A stretch of DNA of 64,000 bases from Oscillospiraceae bacterium (GTDB taxonomy: Bacteria; Bacillota; Clostridia; Lachnospirales; Lachnospiraceae): positions 1 to 64,000 of the forward strand of contig JAETOO010000008.1 in assembly GCA_021771715.1 (NCBI GenBank), written 5' to 3'. The notes under the pieces were generated by a model. That model worked only from the letters and a program-made list of their open reading frames with translations, did not search any database and was not told where the DNA came from. Below are positions 8,170 through 16,119 of this stretch, in pieces. A program made the translations under genes and the position numbers. Position 1 is the first letter of the stretch, and each line of letters starts with the position of its first letter.

Positions 8170-9069
8170 TCAAAGACCGTTTAGCAGCCTCCTCAGATCC
8201 GGCATTCCCCAGCCCTGGCGCTGTTTGGCGAGGCCCAGATCCACGGCCGCCTCCCGGAGGCGCATCTTCACCTCGACGTTCGAGAGCTCCGGCTCCGACT
8301 CCAGCAGCAGCGCGGCGGCTCCCGCGACTGCCGGCGCGGCCATCGAGGTGCCGCTCTTGGATGTGTAGCAGGTTCCGCGCTGCCACCGCGAGTAGCACGA
8401 GAGGATCTCCGTTCCGGGCGCCACGAACTCCGGCTTGCAGACGCACTCTCTGGTCGGGCCGCAGCCGGAATAGTCCGCATTCCCCCACCTGGGCTTCTGG
8501 TCAAAGCCGTCCGAAGAACCCACGGTGATCACCTTTTTGCTGTTGCCCGGCACGGTGATGCTCTCCGGCTCCGGCCCCAGATTGCCCGCCGCCACGACCA
8601 CCACGAGCCCGGCGTCCCACGCCTGCTCCACGCACGACACAAGCCGCCTTGCGGCCTCCTCCTCCATCTCGCGCGAGGTGCCCGCCGAGATATTCAGAAT
8701 CCGGATCCCGTACCTGTGGCGGTGGCGGACCACCCACTCCACCGCGCGCAGCAGATCCTCCAGCCGCCCCTGTCCCCAGCGGTCCAGCACCTTCACGCCC
8801 ACGACCAGACAGCCCGGCGCGATCCCGCGGTACAGCCCGCCGCTTCGCCTCCCGTCCCCGCCCAGGATTCCCGCCACATGAGTCCCGTGCGACGCATCGT
8901 CGTAGCACGTTATCTTCCCGTTCACAAAATCGCGAAAGCCCGCGATCCGCTCCGCGTAGTCGGGGTGGCGCGACAGCCCGGAGTCCAGCACGGCCACGCC
9001 CACTCCTCTCCCCGTAATCCCCGCCCGGTGCACCTCATCCGCGTGAAGCTTTTTCCTTACACGATCCAT
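8170..9069 (-). CDS. S8 (subtilisin) family serine protease, apparently cytoplasmic
   Basis: A compact 299-residue subtilase. The catalytic triad is visible: Asp29 in VAVLDSG, His61 in HGTHVAG and Ser242 in GTSMAAP, with oxyanion Asn163 in AAGN. There is no signal peptide and only a short N-terminal extension, which suggests an intracellular enzyme of the AprX type or one packaged in spores. The start follows AGGAGG six bases upstream. A sporulation-sigma-like element is at 9220-9248, about 150 bp upstream. The region is richer in GC than the sugar module to its left. Confidence 0.9.
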   Translation of the reverse strand: MDRVRKKLHADEVHRAGITGRGVGVAVLDSGLSRHPDYAERIAGFRDFVNGKITCYDDASHGTHVAGILGGDGRRSGGLYRGIAPGCLVVGVKVLDRWGQGRLEDLLRAVEWVVRHRHRYGIRILNISAGTSREMEEEAARRLVSCVEQAWDAGLVVVVAAGNLGPEPESITVPGNSKKVITVGSSDGFDQKPRWGNADYSGCGPTRECVCKPEFVAPGTEILSCYSRWQRGTCYTSKSGTSMAAPAVAGAAALLLESEPELSNVEVKMRLREAAVDLGLAKQRQGWGMPDLRRLLNGL

Positions 9070-9219
9070 CCGCAGCCTCCTGTTCCAGACTTCTATCTGC
9101 CATCGCCATCCGAAGTTCCGGCGCTCCTGGCCCTTTCCCTGTCCCGATCCGTCTCATCCTGTTTCAGCCAGACTGCCCGGCAAACCATGCACCAAAGCAG
9201 CCAAACTGCAGCCTCATCC

Positions 9220-9248
9220 TATCATATGGCCGGTCACAAAAAAGTTGC
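9220..9248 (-). promoter_or_regulatory. Candidate sporulation-sigma (SigK-like) promoter
   Basis: On the minus strand GCAAC (9244-9248) is followed after 15 bases by CATATGATA (9220-9228), matching the SigK -10 pattern CATAnnnTA with an AC-containing -35. The same CATATGATA at the same spacing precedes the Cys-rich gene at 11870. The -10 could alternatively be read as sigma-A TATGAT, but no good sigma-A -35 is present. Confidence 0.35.
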
Positions 9249-9300
9249 ACGATGCCCCTACCGCGGGAAGCGCGGGGTCCTGAAAAGTTTTCCTCTCACC

Positions 9301-9329
9301 TTTACCGTTCCCGAAAAATATGGTATACT
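9301..9329 (+). promoter_or_regulatory. Promoter of the DtxR-family gene
   Basis: TTTACC (9301-9306), 17 bases, TATACT (9324-9329), 39 bp upstream of the start codon. No inverted-repeat metal box was recognised around it. Confidence 0.55.
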
Positions 9330-9368
9330 TTCAGGAATAGCTTCATTACGATAAAGGGGGATTTTTAC

Positions 9369-9731
9369 ATGAACATAAATGAGTCAGCGGAAAATTATCT
9401 CGAGACCATCCTGATCCTGAGCCACCGCCTGCCGGTCGTCCGCTCAGTCGATATCGCGAACGAACTCGGCTTCAAGAAGTCCAGCGTCAGCATCGCGATG
9501 AAGAACCTGCGCGGGAAGCAGCACATCGTCGTCTCAGACAGCGGCTTCATCACACTGACTGACAGCGGACGCGCCATCGCGGAGGAGATCTATGAGCGCC
9601 ACCAGTTTCTCTCCGCCTGGCTCGAGCGACTCGGTGTCGACCCGCAAACCGCGGTCAACGACGCCTGCAAGATCGAGCATGTCATCAGCCGCGAGAGCTT
9701 CGAGGCGATCAAGCGCAACATCCGTCTGTAA
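9369..9731 (+). CDS. DtxR/MntR-family metal-dependent transcriptional regulator
   Basis: Small 120-residue metalloregulator. The N-terminal winged helix covers roughly residues 5-70 (YLETILILS, VDIANELGFKKSSVSIAMKNL). Likely metal ligands of the dimerisation domain are His78 and the cluster Cys100, Glu103, His104 in ACKIEH. It lacks the C-terminal SH3-like domain of full-length DtxR, as in MntR-type proteins, and is slightly shorter than B. subtilis MntR. The start is ATG at 9369 behind AAGGGGG; a longer in-frame ORF upstream lacks coding character. Whether it senses manganese or iron cannot be told, and no metal transporter is adjacent. Confidence 0.88.
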   Translation: MNINESAENYLETILILSHRLPVVRSVDIANELGFKKSSVSIAMKNLRGKQHIVVSDSGFITLTDSGRAIAEEIYERHQFLSAWLERLGVDPQTAVNDACKIEHVISRESFEAIKRNIRL

Positions 9732-9734
9732 TAC

Positions 9735-9833
9735 ACAGGGTGTCGCAGGCCTGCAAGCAGCTGCAGTTGCCGATGTACGAGCAATCGGGTAGGCGCCGGT
9801 ACTGCAGTTTCATCTTGCTTTGTGACGCCCTGT
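9735..9833 (+). repeat. Long imperfect palindrome after the dtxR-type gene
   Basis: The ends ACAGGGTGTCGCA and TGTGACGCCCTGT pair over 13 positions with two imperfections, closing an element of about 100 bases, then CTTTATG follows. It resembles the element at 13346-13443 (also about 95 bases, with GATGTACGA and its complement inside). It probably acts as a terminator for the upstream gene. Confidence 0.5.
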
Positions 9834-9997
9834 CTTTATGTTCCCTCTCCTTGAAGCACACTTCTTCCGGCTTCGCAGCACAAACACCAGAAGCGCATCC
9901 TCCTCCTGCTTCGCAGCACAAACGCCTCAAATACATCATCATCTCCCCTCCTGCCTGCATACAATAGCGGAAAGCCTTTTTTCCGAGGTAGGATTCT

Positions 9998-11713
9998 ATG
10001 CACACATCCAGTCTCACCGCCGCGCAGACACCGGCTCAGCCGCCTGCCGTCTCCGAGGAATACACCAGCCTGATTCTGCGCAGCCAGTACAGGCCCTTCC
10101 GCTACGATGAGCGGTACTTCGAGCAGGTCGTCAACAGCCAGTACAGCATTCTCTATATCCCGATTTCTGACAACCTCTACGCCGTCAACCAGATCGGATA
10201 CTCTGGCGTCCCCAATCTCTTCACCTTCATCAGCACCACCAGCCTCGAGCGCTCCGGGATTCTCATGGTCCAGACGCAGCCCTTTCTGAATCTGAAGGGT
10301 TCCGGCGTCCTGGTCGGCTTTCTCGACTCCGGCATCGACTACACGCACCCCGCCTTCCGCAAGCCGGACGGGACGACGCGCATCCTGGGCATCTGGGATC
10401 AGACCGACCAGAGCGGCCGCCCGCCGGAGGGACTCTCCTACGGCACGGAGTACACGGAAGCGCAGATCAACGAGGCGCTCCGCTCCCCCGACCCGCTTCA
10501 CATCGTCCCGGAGCGCGACGACGACGGGCACGGGACCGCCGCCGCCGGGATCGCCTGCGGCACCCCGGACCCTGGGCAGGACTTCACCGGCGCAGCCCCC
10601 GAGAGCTCCCTGCTCTTCGTCCGCCTGAAGCCTGCCAAGCAGTACCTCCTGGACTACCTGCTGATCCCCCAGGGCGCGACAGCCTTCCAGGAGGACGACC
10701 TGATGCTCGGCGTCCGCTATCTCATGGACACGGCGCTGCGGCTGCAGATGCCGCTCGTCATCTGCATCACGCTCGGGACCAACCAGGGCGGCCACACCGG
10801 GAACACCCCGCTCGAGGAAGTGCTCACCGCCGCGCTGTCCCTCGCCGGCACCTACGTCGTAGCCGGAACCGGGAACGAGGTCGGCATGGCCCACCACTTT
10901 TACGGAAAACTGAACGCCGCGAACGAATCGCTCGACGCAGAGCTCCTGGTCGGCGAGGGCACAGGCGGCTTTGCCGTCGAGTTCTGGTCTGACCCGCTCG
11001 AATTCTACAGCATCGGCTTCGTCTCCCCGCTCGGAGAGACCATCCAGCCGCAGTACGACGGCCTCATCTCCTACCGCCGCTTCACCTTCCCGCTCGAAAA
11101 CACGACAATCTACGTCTACTACTCGACGCTCGAGATGCAGAGCGGCCGGCAGGTCGCGATGATCCGGTTCCTCGATCCCACCCCGGGGCTGTGGCGGCTG
11201 CGCATCGTCAACCGCTCCTTCGTGAACGGCGGCTTCCATCTCTGGCTGCCGATCACCGGCCTGGCGCCGGAGGGGCTCTCCTTCGTCTCACCGAACCCCG
11301 ACACGACGCTCGTGACCCCTTCCTGCGCAGAGCCGCTCATCAGCGTGAGCAATTATGACGCCTACAACAACACGCTGTACCTCCGCTCCGGCCGCGGCTA
11401 CACGGCAAACGGCATCCTCAAGCCCGACTTCGCCTCCCCGGGCGTGTCCCTCACCGCCCCGCGGCCGGACGGCAGCTACGCCTACGGTTCCTTCACCGGC
11501 TCGAGCGCCGCCTCTGCGCTCGCGGCAGGCAGTGCCGCCCTCCTCGCCCAGTGGGGCATGCGCTACTATCCGGGCCGCCTTCTGTCCGCCGTCGAGCTGA
11601 AGACACTGTTTCTGCGCGGCGCGGTCCGCACCAACACCAACGTCTACCCGAACCGCGAGTGGGGCTACGGGACGATGAACGTCTACGGCGTGCTGCAGAA
11701 TCTCACACGGTAA
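9998..11713 (+). CDS. S8 family peptidase, CspB/CspC-like
   Basis: A 571-residue subtilase with the domain pattern of clostridial Csp proteases, which process the spore cortex hydrolase SleC or act as germinant pseudoproteases. An N-terminal region of about 95 residues resembling a prodomain precedes the catalytic core. The triad is intact: Asp110 in GFLDSGIDY, His178 in DDGHGTAAAG and Ser503 in TGSSAAS, with Asn293 in GTGNE. A long insertion of about 150 residues (roughly 300-450) forms the jelly-roll part found in Csp proteins. No signal peptide is seen. The start follows GAGGTAGG. CATACAATA at 9958-9966 matches SigE/SigK -10 patterns. Related S8 proteins also occur outside germination, so the role is inferred. 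Confidence 0.85.
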   Translation: MHTSSLTAAQTPAQPPAVSEEYTSLILRSQYRPFRYDERYFEQVVNSQYSILYIPISDNLYAVNQIGYSGVPNLFTFISTTSLERSGILMVQTQPFLNLKGSGVLVGFLDSGIDYTHPAFRKPDGTTRILGIWDQTDQSGRPPEGLSYGTEYTEAQINEALRSPDPLHIVPERDDDGHGTAAAGIACGTPDPGQDFTGAAPESSLLFVRLKPAKQYLLDYLLIPQGATAFQEDDLMLGVRYLMDTALRLQMPLVICITLGTNQGGHTGNTPLEEVLTAALSLAGTYVVAGTGNEVGMAHHFYGKLNAANESLDAELLVGEGTGGFAVEFWSDPLEFYSIGFVSPLGETIQPQYDGLISYRRFTFPLENTTIYVYYSTLEMQSGRQVAMIRFLDPTPGLWRLRIVNRSFVNGGFHLWLPITGLAPEGLSFVSPNPDTTLVTPSCAEPLISVSNYDAYNNTLYLRSGRGYTANGILKPDFASPGVSLTAPRPDGSYAYGSFTGSSAASALAAGSAALLAQWGMRYYPGRLLSAVELKTLFLRGAVRTNTNVYPNREWGYGTMNVYGVLQNLTR

Positions 11714-11810
11714 ATATCTGCTGCAGACAACAGACGTCAAGCTTTCCGCGCTGCCAAGCAGCATGGCTACCCGCCTCTCTGCCCGCGAAAATAAAGTTTC
11801 AGCACCGCGC

Positions 11811-11839
11811 GCACACTTCTGCCCGGCAGACATATGATA
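11811..11839 (+). promoter_or_regulatory. Candidate sporulation-sigma (SigK-like) promoter
   Basis: GCACA (11811-11815), 15 bases, CATATGATA (11831-11839), 30 bp upstream of the Cys-rich gene. It fits the mother-cell SigK pattern and matches the element at 9220-9248 in -10 sequence and spacing. Confidence 0.4.
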
Positions 11840-11869
11840 CAGTGTAAATCAAATTTCGGAGGAAACGAA

Positions 11870-12130
11870 ATGAGCGATTTAGCTGCGACAAACTGTGGAT
11901 GTGGATGTGAAGCTGCCAACTCTGGCTGCGGCAACAACGGATGTAACTGGATCTGGATTATCCTGCTGCTCTCCTGCTGTGGCGGCTGCGGCAACGGCTT
12001 CGGCGGCTGCGGCAACGGCTTCGGCGGTGACAACTGCTGCTGGATTATCCTCCTCCTGCTGTTCTGCGGCAATGGCTGCGGCAACGGCGGCTTCTTCGGC
12101 AACGGCAACGGCTGTGGCTGCGGATGCTAA
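11870..12130 (+). CDS. Cys/Gly-rich small protein ('chorion class high-cysteine' type)
   Basis: An 86-residue protein with 16 cysteines and many Gly-Asn repeats, beginning MSDLAATNCGCGCEA. Two near-identical hydrophobic segments, WIWIILLLSCC and CCWIILLLLFC, lie about 28 residues apart, so the protein looks like a tandem duplication of a Cys-Gly-hydrophobic unit. In-frame codons upstream of 11870 lack a ribosome site; this ATG follows CGGAGGAAACGAA. Proteins of this composition are annotated in Lachnospiraceae as chorion class high-cysteine proteins without known function. A strong terminator follows directly. A structural role in a cross-linked coat is plausible but is inference. Confidence 0.8.
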   Translation: MSDLAATNCGCGCEAANSGCGNNGCNWIWIILLLSCCGGCGNGFGGCGNGFGGDNCCWIILLLLFCGNGCGNGGFFGNGNGCGCGC

Positions 12131-12140
12131 TCCGACATGC

Positions 12141-12165
12141 GGCGGGGCTTCGGCCCCGCCCTTTC
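12141..12165 (+). terminator. Terminator after the Cys-rich gene
   Basis: GGCGGGGC and GCCCCGCC pair around a TTCG tetraloop, followed by CTTTC. It lies ten bases past the stop codon. Confidence 0.75.
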
Positions 12166-12468
12166 AGCGTGTGCGCCCTCCGTCGCCCTTCTGCCTGCCC
12201 TGCGGCTGCCCCTGGCCCGCGCTTCTTCTGCCCTCTTTCTCCTCCCGCTCCCTTCTGCGCATACATTCCTCATCTATCTCATAAAATGCATTTCCATCTT
12301 TCACAATATGACTCCTCATGACATAGCTCCTTCCCGGCCGTCACCCGCTGTTCCTCCCGCATGCCCGGCCATTCTCTTTTTTACCATATTCACCTTCCGC
12401 AAATTCCGTGTATCCGTCATGCTCCGGCGCGCTCCGTCATATAGTAATAAAAAAGGATCTGGCTTTTT
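12166..12468. other. Intergenic region with a possible sporulation-type -10 box
   Basis: No coding sequence is recognised. CATATAGTA at 12438-12446 matches CATAnnnTA and lies 22 bp upstream of the next gene, but no matching -35 was found. Confidence 0.4.
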
Positions 12469-12831
12469 ATGCTCACAGTAATTGATCAGGTGGCAAACCA
12501 GCATCATCTCCAGCTCGTCAAAGCCATTCTTCCCTATATCCAGCCGCAGAACCAGAGAACACTTTCCCTTCTGATCAAGGTCATGGAGCTGCAGAATGTC
12601 ATGGCGTATTACAGCACACACGACGTCTGCATGAACGCGTGCGGCAACTCGGCGGATCCGCCCTCACTGACAGAAATTCTGGCAGATATCCGGAACTACT
12701 GCGACGAATCCGAGCAGGGGATGATCGATCAGTTCGGGCAGATGCTGTCCATGCTCGAGCTCTACAGCATGATGGCCCAACAGGGGGCAGCCCCCTTTTT
12801 CATGGATGGGGCGGACAATGACGACGGCTGA
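12469..12831 (+). CDS. Conserved-looking small protein of unknown function
   Basis: Not recognised. The 120-residue protein is predicted to be largely alpha-helical and slightly acidic, with a Met-rich second half (FGQMLSMLELYSMMAQQ) and an acidic tail (DGADNDDG). It has no signal peptide or membrane span. The start is ATG at 12469 with AAGGA about ten bases upstream. It lies between the Cys-rich protein and another unknown small protein on the same strand and resembles the latter in having Gln/Met-rich helices, so the three may form a functional set. Confidence 0.65.
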   Translation: MLTVIDQVANQHHLQLVKAILPYIQPQNQRTLSLLIKVMELQNVMAYYSTHDVCMNACGNSADPPSLTEILADIRNYCDESEQGMIDQFGQMLSMLELYSMMAQQGAAPFFMDGADNDDG

Positions 12832-12962
12832 GCAACGCTCCTCTGCAGTATCCCGGACGCACAGCCGCCCCAAAGCACTCATCGGCAGCATCCGCACCGC
12901 CAACCGTATATCCGGACAGTATCCCGTACTTCAAACCAATCAGTTCAGAAAGGAGCACTCCC

Positions 12963-13283
12963 ATGAACCAGGACACCTCATGGATCAACAACCCGGCGCT
13001 TGCCGGCATTGATCCCGCAAAGCTTCAGATGCTGATCTCCCTCGCCGATCAGGCGCAGGGCAAGGGACAGAGCGAGCTCATGCCGTTTCTCATGGCCGCG
13101 GCATCGCAGTCCCAGTCAAACAACATGTCCTTCCAGCCGTCCGAGATCGACGCCATCATCGAGGTTCTCAAACTCGGAAAATCCCCGCAGGAAATCCAGC
13201 GGATCGACCGGATCTGCGCGATGATGAAGCAGTTCCGCAAAACGGGCGGCAGGCAGGCACAGCACCAAAAGAGAGCAGAGTAA
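12963..13283 (+). CDS. Small protein of unknown function
   Basis: Not recognised. The 106-residue protein starts at an ATG behind AGAAAGGAGCA. It contains a predicted helical core (PAKLQMLISLADQAQ, then MPFLMAAASQSQSNN), a middle segment SEIDAIIEVLKLGKSPQEIQ and a basic C-terminus (KTGGRQAQHQKRAE). No cysteine cluster or membrane span is present except a single Cys near residue 86. It is 131 bp downstream of the previous small gene and probably in the same transcript. Confidence 0.65.
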   Translation: MNQDTSWINNPALAGIDPAKLQMLISLADQAQGKGQSELMPFLMAAASQSQSNNMSFQPSEIDAIIEVLKLGKSPQEIQRIDRICAMMKQFRKTGGRQAQHQKRAE

Positions 13284-13345
13284 GCAGATCCGGGGCCGAG
13301 ACATGCAGGCCAAATGGTCCCCGCCTCCTCCTGCAGACAAAAAAA

Positions 13346-13443
13346 GAGGATGCTGCAAACTTGCCGGCAACTGCATGTACTGATGTACGATTCATCGCAC
13401 AACTGTCAGTCCTTGCAGATTTGCCGCATTTTGCGACATCCTC
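13346..13443 (-). terminator. Long terminator-like palindrome downstream of pgsA
   Basis: On the minus strand GAGGATGTCGCAAA and TTTGCAGCATCCTC close an imperfect hairpin of about 95 bases, followed by seven Ts (13339-13345). It is positioned to end the yicC-to-pgsA transcript. Its size and inner motifs resemble the element at 9735-9833. Confidence 0.6.
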
Positions 13444-13460
13444 TCACACCATTTCCAATC

Positions 13461-13547
13461 CATCCCCAGCGTCGTCCGCCGGTTTTCTTCCGCCTACATC
13501 TGCCATCCCAGGCGTCGTCCGCCGGTTTTCTTCCGCCTACATCTGCC
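13461..13547. repeat. Tandem 43-bp duplication at the pgsA 3' end
   Basis: Two copies of a 36-base identical core (13469-13504 and 13512-13547) repeat with a 43-bp period. The right copy includes the last codons and stop of pgsA, so the gene end has been duplicated just downstream without altering the protein. Confidence 0.85.
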
Positions 13548-14076
13548 CTTCCAGCACCTTCCGGTTCTTCACCATGTAGTCCACGAGCGAGATCACGGTC
13601 AGGATCACCGCCGCCGCGGTCAGCACATCTGCGATCACGTCAAACACTCCGCCCAGATCCAGAATCAGCAGGATCACCATCAGCATCTGCGACACCGTCT
13701 TGAACTTGCCCCAGTAGCTCGCCGCGATCACGACACCCTTGTCGGAGGCCACGAGGCGGAAGCCGCTGATGATAAATTCCCGGCCGATAATCACGATCAC
13801 GATCCAGGCCGCGAGCGCGCCGCTCTCCACCAGGCAGATCAGCGCCGAGCAGACCAGAAGCTTGTCCGCGATCGGATCCATAAACTTCCCGAAGTCTGTG
13901 ACCAGATGATCCCGCCGGGCGATGTAGCCGTCCAGCCAGTCTGTGATGCTCGCGATGATGAACACGGCCGCCGCCGCGTAGCCGGACCAGTCGCCGAGCC
14001 CGTCCCAGAGCATCAGCACAACAAACACCGGCACCAGGCATACGCGAAGCACCGTAAGCTTATTAGGTAAATTCAT
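13537..14076 (-). CDS. pgsA: CDP-diacylglycerol--glycerol-3-phosphate 3-phosphatidyltransferase
   Basis: Makes phosphatidylglycerol phosphate, the committed step to phosphatidylglycerol and cardiolipin, in the cytoplasmic membrane. The 179-residue protein has the CDP-alcohol phosphotransferase signature DGYIARR...GKFMDPIADK, with the metal-binding aspartates in it, and several membrane spans. The N-terminus MNLPNKLTVLRV is typical for PgsA. It follows rimO by about 20 bp, in the order seen in many Bacillota. Its 3' end is duplicated downstream. Confidence 0.95.
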   Translation of the reverse strand: MNLPNKLTVLRVCLVPVFVVLMLWDGLGDWSGYAAAAVFIIASITDWLDGYIARRDHLVTDFGKFMDPIADKLLVCSALICLVESGALAAWIVIVIIGREFIISGFRLVASDKGVVIAASYWGKFKTVSQMLMVILLILDLGGVFDVIADVLTAAAVILTVISLVDYMVKNRKVLEGQM

Positions 14077-14098
14077 TTTCCGCCACTCCTTTGTATCC

Positions 14099-15424
14099 TT
14101 ATTCCGCCAGCTCCCCGATCAGGTCGTACTCTGCCGCGCCCGTTATCCGCACGCGGACGAAATCGCCCGAATTCAGCTCCTCTGACGTCTGAATAAACAG
14201 CAGCCCATCCACATTCGGCGCATCGCCGTAAGTCCGCGCGACATACGCGTCCTCATCCGCGACCCTGCCCTCTACCATCGCAGTGACCACGCTTCCTCTT
14301 CGGCTCTCGGCCTTGTCAAACGCAATCTCCTGCTGCAGCTCCATCAGCTCCTCCTGCCAGGTGAGCTTCGTCTCCTCCGCAATCTGGTCCGGCATCGCAG
14401 CCGCCACCGTGTCCTCCTCCTGCGAGTACATAAACACGCCGAGCCGGTCGAACTCCATCTCGTCCACAAAATCCATCAGTTCCGCGTGCTGCTCCTGCGT
14501 CTCGCCCGGGAATCCGGCGATCAGCGTCGTGCGCAGCACAATGTCCGGGATCTCCTCGCGCAGCCTGCCGATGATCTCCTTCAGATCCTCCTGCGTCGTC
14601 CGCCGCCCCATGCGCTTCAAAACTGCATTCGACGCATGCTGAATCGGCAGGTCCAGATAATGGCAGATCTTCTCCTCGTCGCGGATCGTCTCTATCAGCT
14701 CATCGTAGAGCTCCTCAGGATAACAGTACAGAATCCGGATCCAGCGCAGCCCGCTGATCCTGCAGAGCTCCCGCAGCAAGCGGTGCAGCGACTTCTCCCC
14801 GTACAGGTCGACGCCGTACACCGTCGTCTCCTGCGCGACCAGAATCAGCTCCCTGACGCCCTGATCGGCCAGCTCCTGCGCCTGCGCGATCAGCCGCTCC
14901 ATCGGGACAGAGCGGTAGCGCCCGCGCACCTTCGGGATGATACAGTAGGTACAGCACTTGTTGCAGCCCTCCGCGATCTTCAGATACGCGTAATGCCCCC
15001 CGGTCGTGACCAGGCGGCCCGCGTCGGTCTGCGGCAGGTACGAGAGCGGCTGCTCCTCCACCCTCCGGCGCCCCAAGAGCGCCTCATCGACGGCATCAAC
15101 GATCTTCTCGTACGCCGTCGTCCCCAGCACCATGTCGACCTCCTCGATCTCGTCGAGGATCTCCTGCCTGTAGCGCTGCGCCAGACAGCCCGTGACGATC
15201 AGCGCCTTGCAGCTGCCCGCCTTCCGATACTCCGCCATCTCGAGGATCGTCTGCACGCTCTCCTCCTTGGCATCATTGATGAAACAGCACGTATTGATAA
15301 TGATCACATCCGCCTCGGTCTCGTCGTCGGTGAATGTGTAGCCTCTTCGGTTCAACAGCCCGAGCATCTCCTCCGAATCCACAAGATTCTTGTCGCACCC
15401 GAGCGAAATAAACAAAATCTTCAT
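14099..15424 (-). CDS. rimO: Ribosomal protein S12 methylthiotransferase RimO
   Basis: Radical SAM enzyme that methylthiolates an aspartate of ribosomal protein S12. The 441-residue protein has the N-terminal UPF0004 domain with cluster cysteines Cys10, Cys46 and the Cys of VTGCLAQRY, the radical SAM motif GCNKCCTYCIIP, and a C-terminal TRAM domain (about 375-441). The MKILFISLGCDKN start is diagnostic for RimO rather than MiaB. It is in the same direction as, and four bases downstream of, the DUF308 gene. Confidence 0.95.
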   Translation of the reverse strand: MKILFISLGCDKNLVDSEEMLGLLNRRGYTFTDDETEADVIIINTCCFINDAKEESVQTILEMAEYRKAGSCKALIVTGCLAQRYRQEILDEIEEVDMVLGTTAYEKIVDAVDEALLGRRRVEEQPLSYLPQTDAGRLVTTGGHYAYLKIAEGCNKCCTYCIIPKVRGRYRSVPMERLIAQAQELADQGVRELILVAQETTVYGVDLYGEKSLHRLLRELCRISGLRWIRILYCYPEELYDELIETIRDEEKICHYLDLPIQHASNAVLKRMGRRTTQEDLKEIIGRLREEIPDIVLRTTLIAGFPGETQEQHAELMDFVDEMEFDRLGVFMYSQEEDTVAAAMPDQIAEETKLTWQEELMELQQEIAFDKAESRRGSVVTAMVEGRVADEDAYVARTYGDAPNVDGLLFIQTSEELNSGDFVRVRITGAAEYDLIGELAE

Positions 15425-15427
15425 CTG

Positions 15428-16102
15428 CTACTCCTGTCCTTTGTCCTGCTTTCCCGGCTCGTACTCGACGACGGGCGCTTTCTTCGCGGCCGCTTCCGCC
15501 TTCTCCTTCTGCTCCAGCAGCTCGCTCAGGTTCGCCTCCGGGTGCTCGCGCTGCAGCCGGTTCAGCTTCTTCACGCGCGTCTCGATGCAGAACAGGCTCG
15601 TCAGATTCGTCACCCCGTCGAACACCAGGCACAGCCCGATGTACAGGATCATATAGCGTTCCTGCGCAAACAGGTTGCACAGCAGCACCACGCCGAGCGC
15701 CACAAGGATCAGCGCGCAGACCAGCACGACGTACCACCGCCTGAAATGCAGCCGCCTCATGTTGATCGAGCTCTGAATCTTGACCACCGCCCCGAGCAGC
15801 AAAATGATCCCCATCGCGAACGGCAGGACTGAGCCCAAAAAGGTCGGGTTCAGCAAAATGAACACGCCGAACGCCAGGCACACGATCCCGATCACGAGAT
15901 CCATCTGGAGAAAGCCCTGCAGGTTGTCCTTCGTGAAATACAGGATCCCGTAGGAGATGCCGATCACAATCATCGCGACGGCCAGCCCGTAGCAGATCAC
16001 CCTGACCGACACGGTCGGCCACGCCACGAGCACGACGCCCAGCACCACATAGAGCGCCGAGATAAAAATGTAACTCTTACTGAACTGTTTGACCTCTTTC
16101 AA
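15428..16102 (-). CDS. DUF308 (HdeD-like) membrane protein
   Basis: A 224-residue membrane protein with about six hydrophobic segments arranged in pairs (for example FISALYVVLGVVLVAW and LVIGIVCLAFGVFILL) and a charged cytoplasmic tail rich in Glu, Lys and Ala from residue 180. The paired-span pattern is that of DUF308/HdeD proteins, whose biochemical role is unknown; HdeD of E. coli is linked to acid resistance. It sits inside a housekeeping operon between rpoZ and rimO. Confidence 0.75.
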   Translation of the reverse strand: MKEVKQFSKSYIFISALYVVLGVVLVAWPTVSVRVICYGLAVAMIVIGISYGILYFTKDNLQGFLQMDLVIGIVCLAFGVFILLNPTFLGSVLPFAMGIILLLGAVVKIQSSINMRRLHFRRWYVVLVCALILVALGVVLLCNLFAQERYMILYIGLCLVFDGVTNLTSLFCIETRVKKLNRLQREHPEANLSELLEQKEKAEAAAKKAPVVEYEPGKQDKGQE

Positions 16103-16119
16103 CTGCCATCGTCCCTTTC

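Noticed and set aside
6933-8528. A 531-codon frame on the plus strand
   Set aside because: Antisense to icd and part of the S8 protease; Arg/Leu/His-rich translation without motifs.
9836-11239. A 467-codon minus-strand frame
   Set aside because: Antisense to the Csp-like protease, which has an intact catalytic triad.
12806-13012. A 68-codon plus-strand frame between the two small genes
   Set aside because: It overlaps both flanking genes in another frame and has low-complexity Arg/Ser/His composition with no ribosome site.
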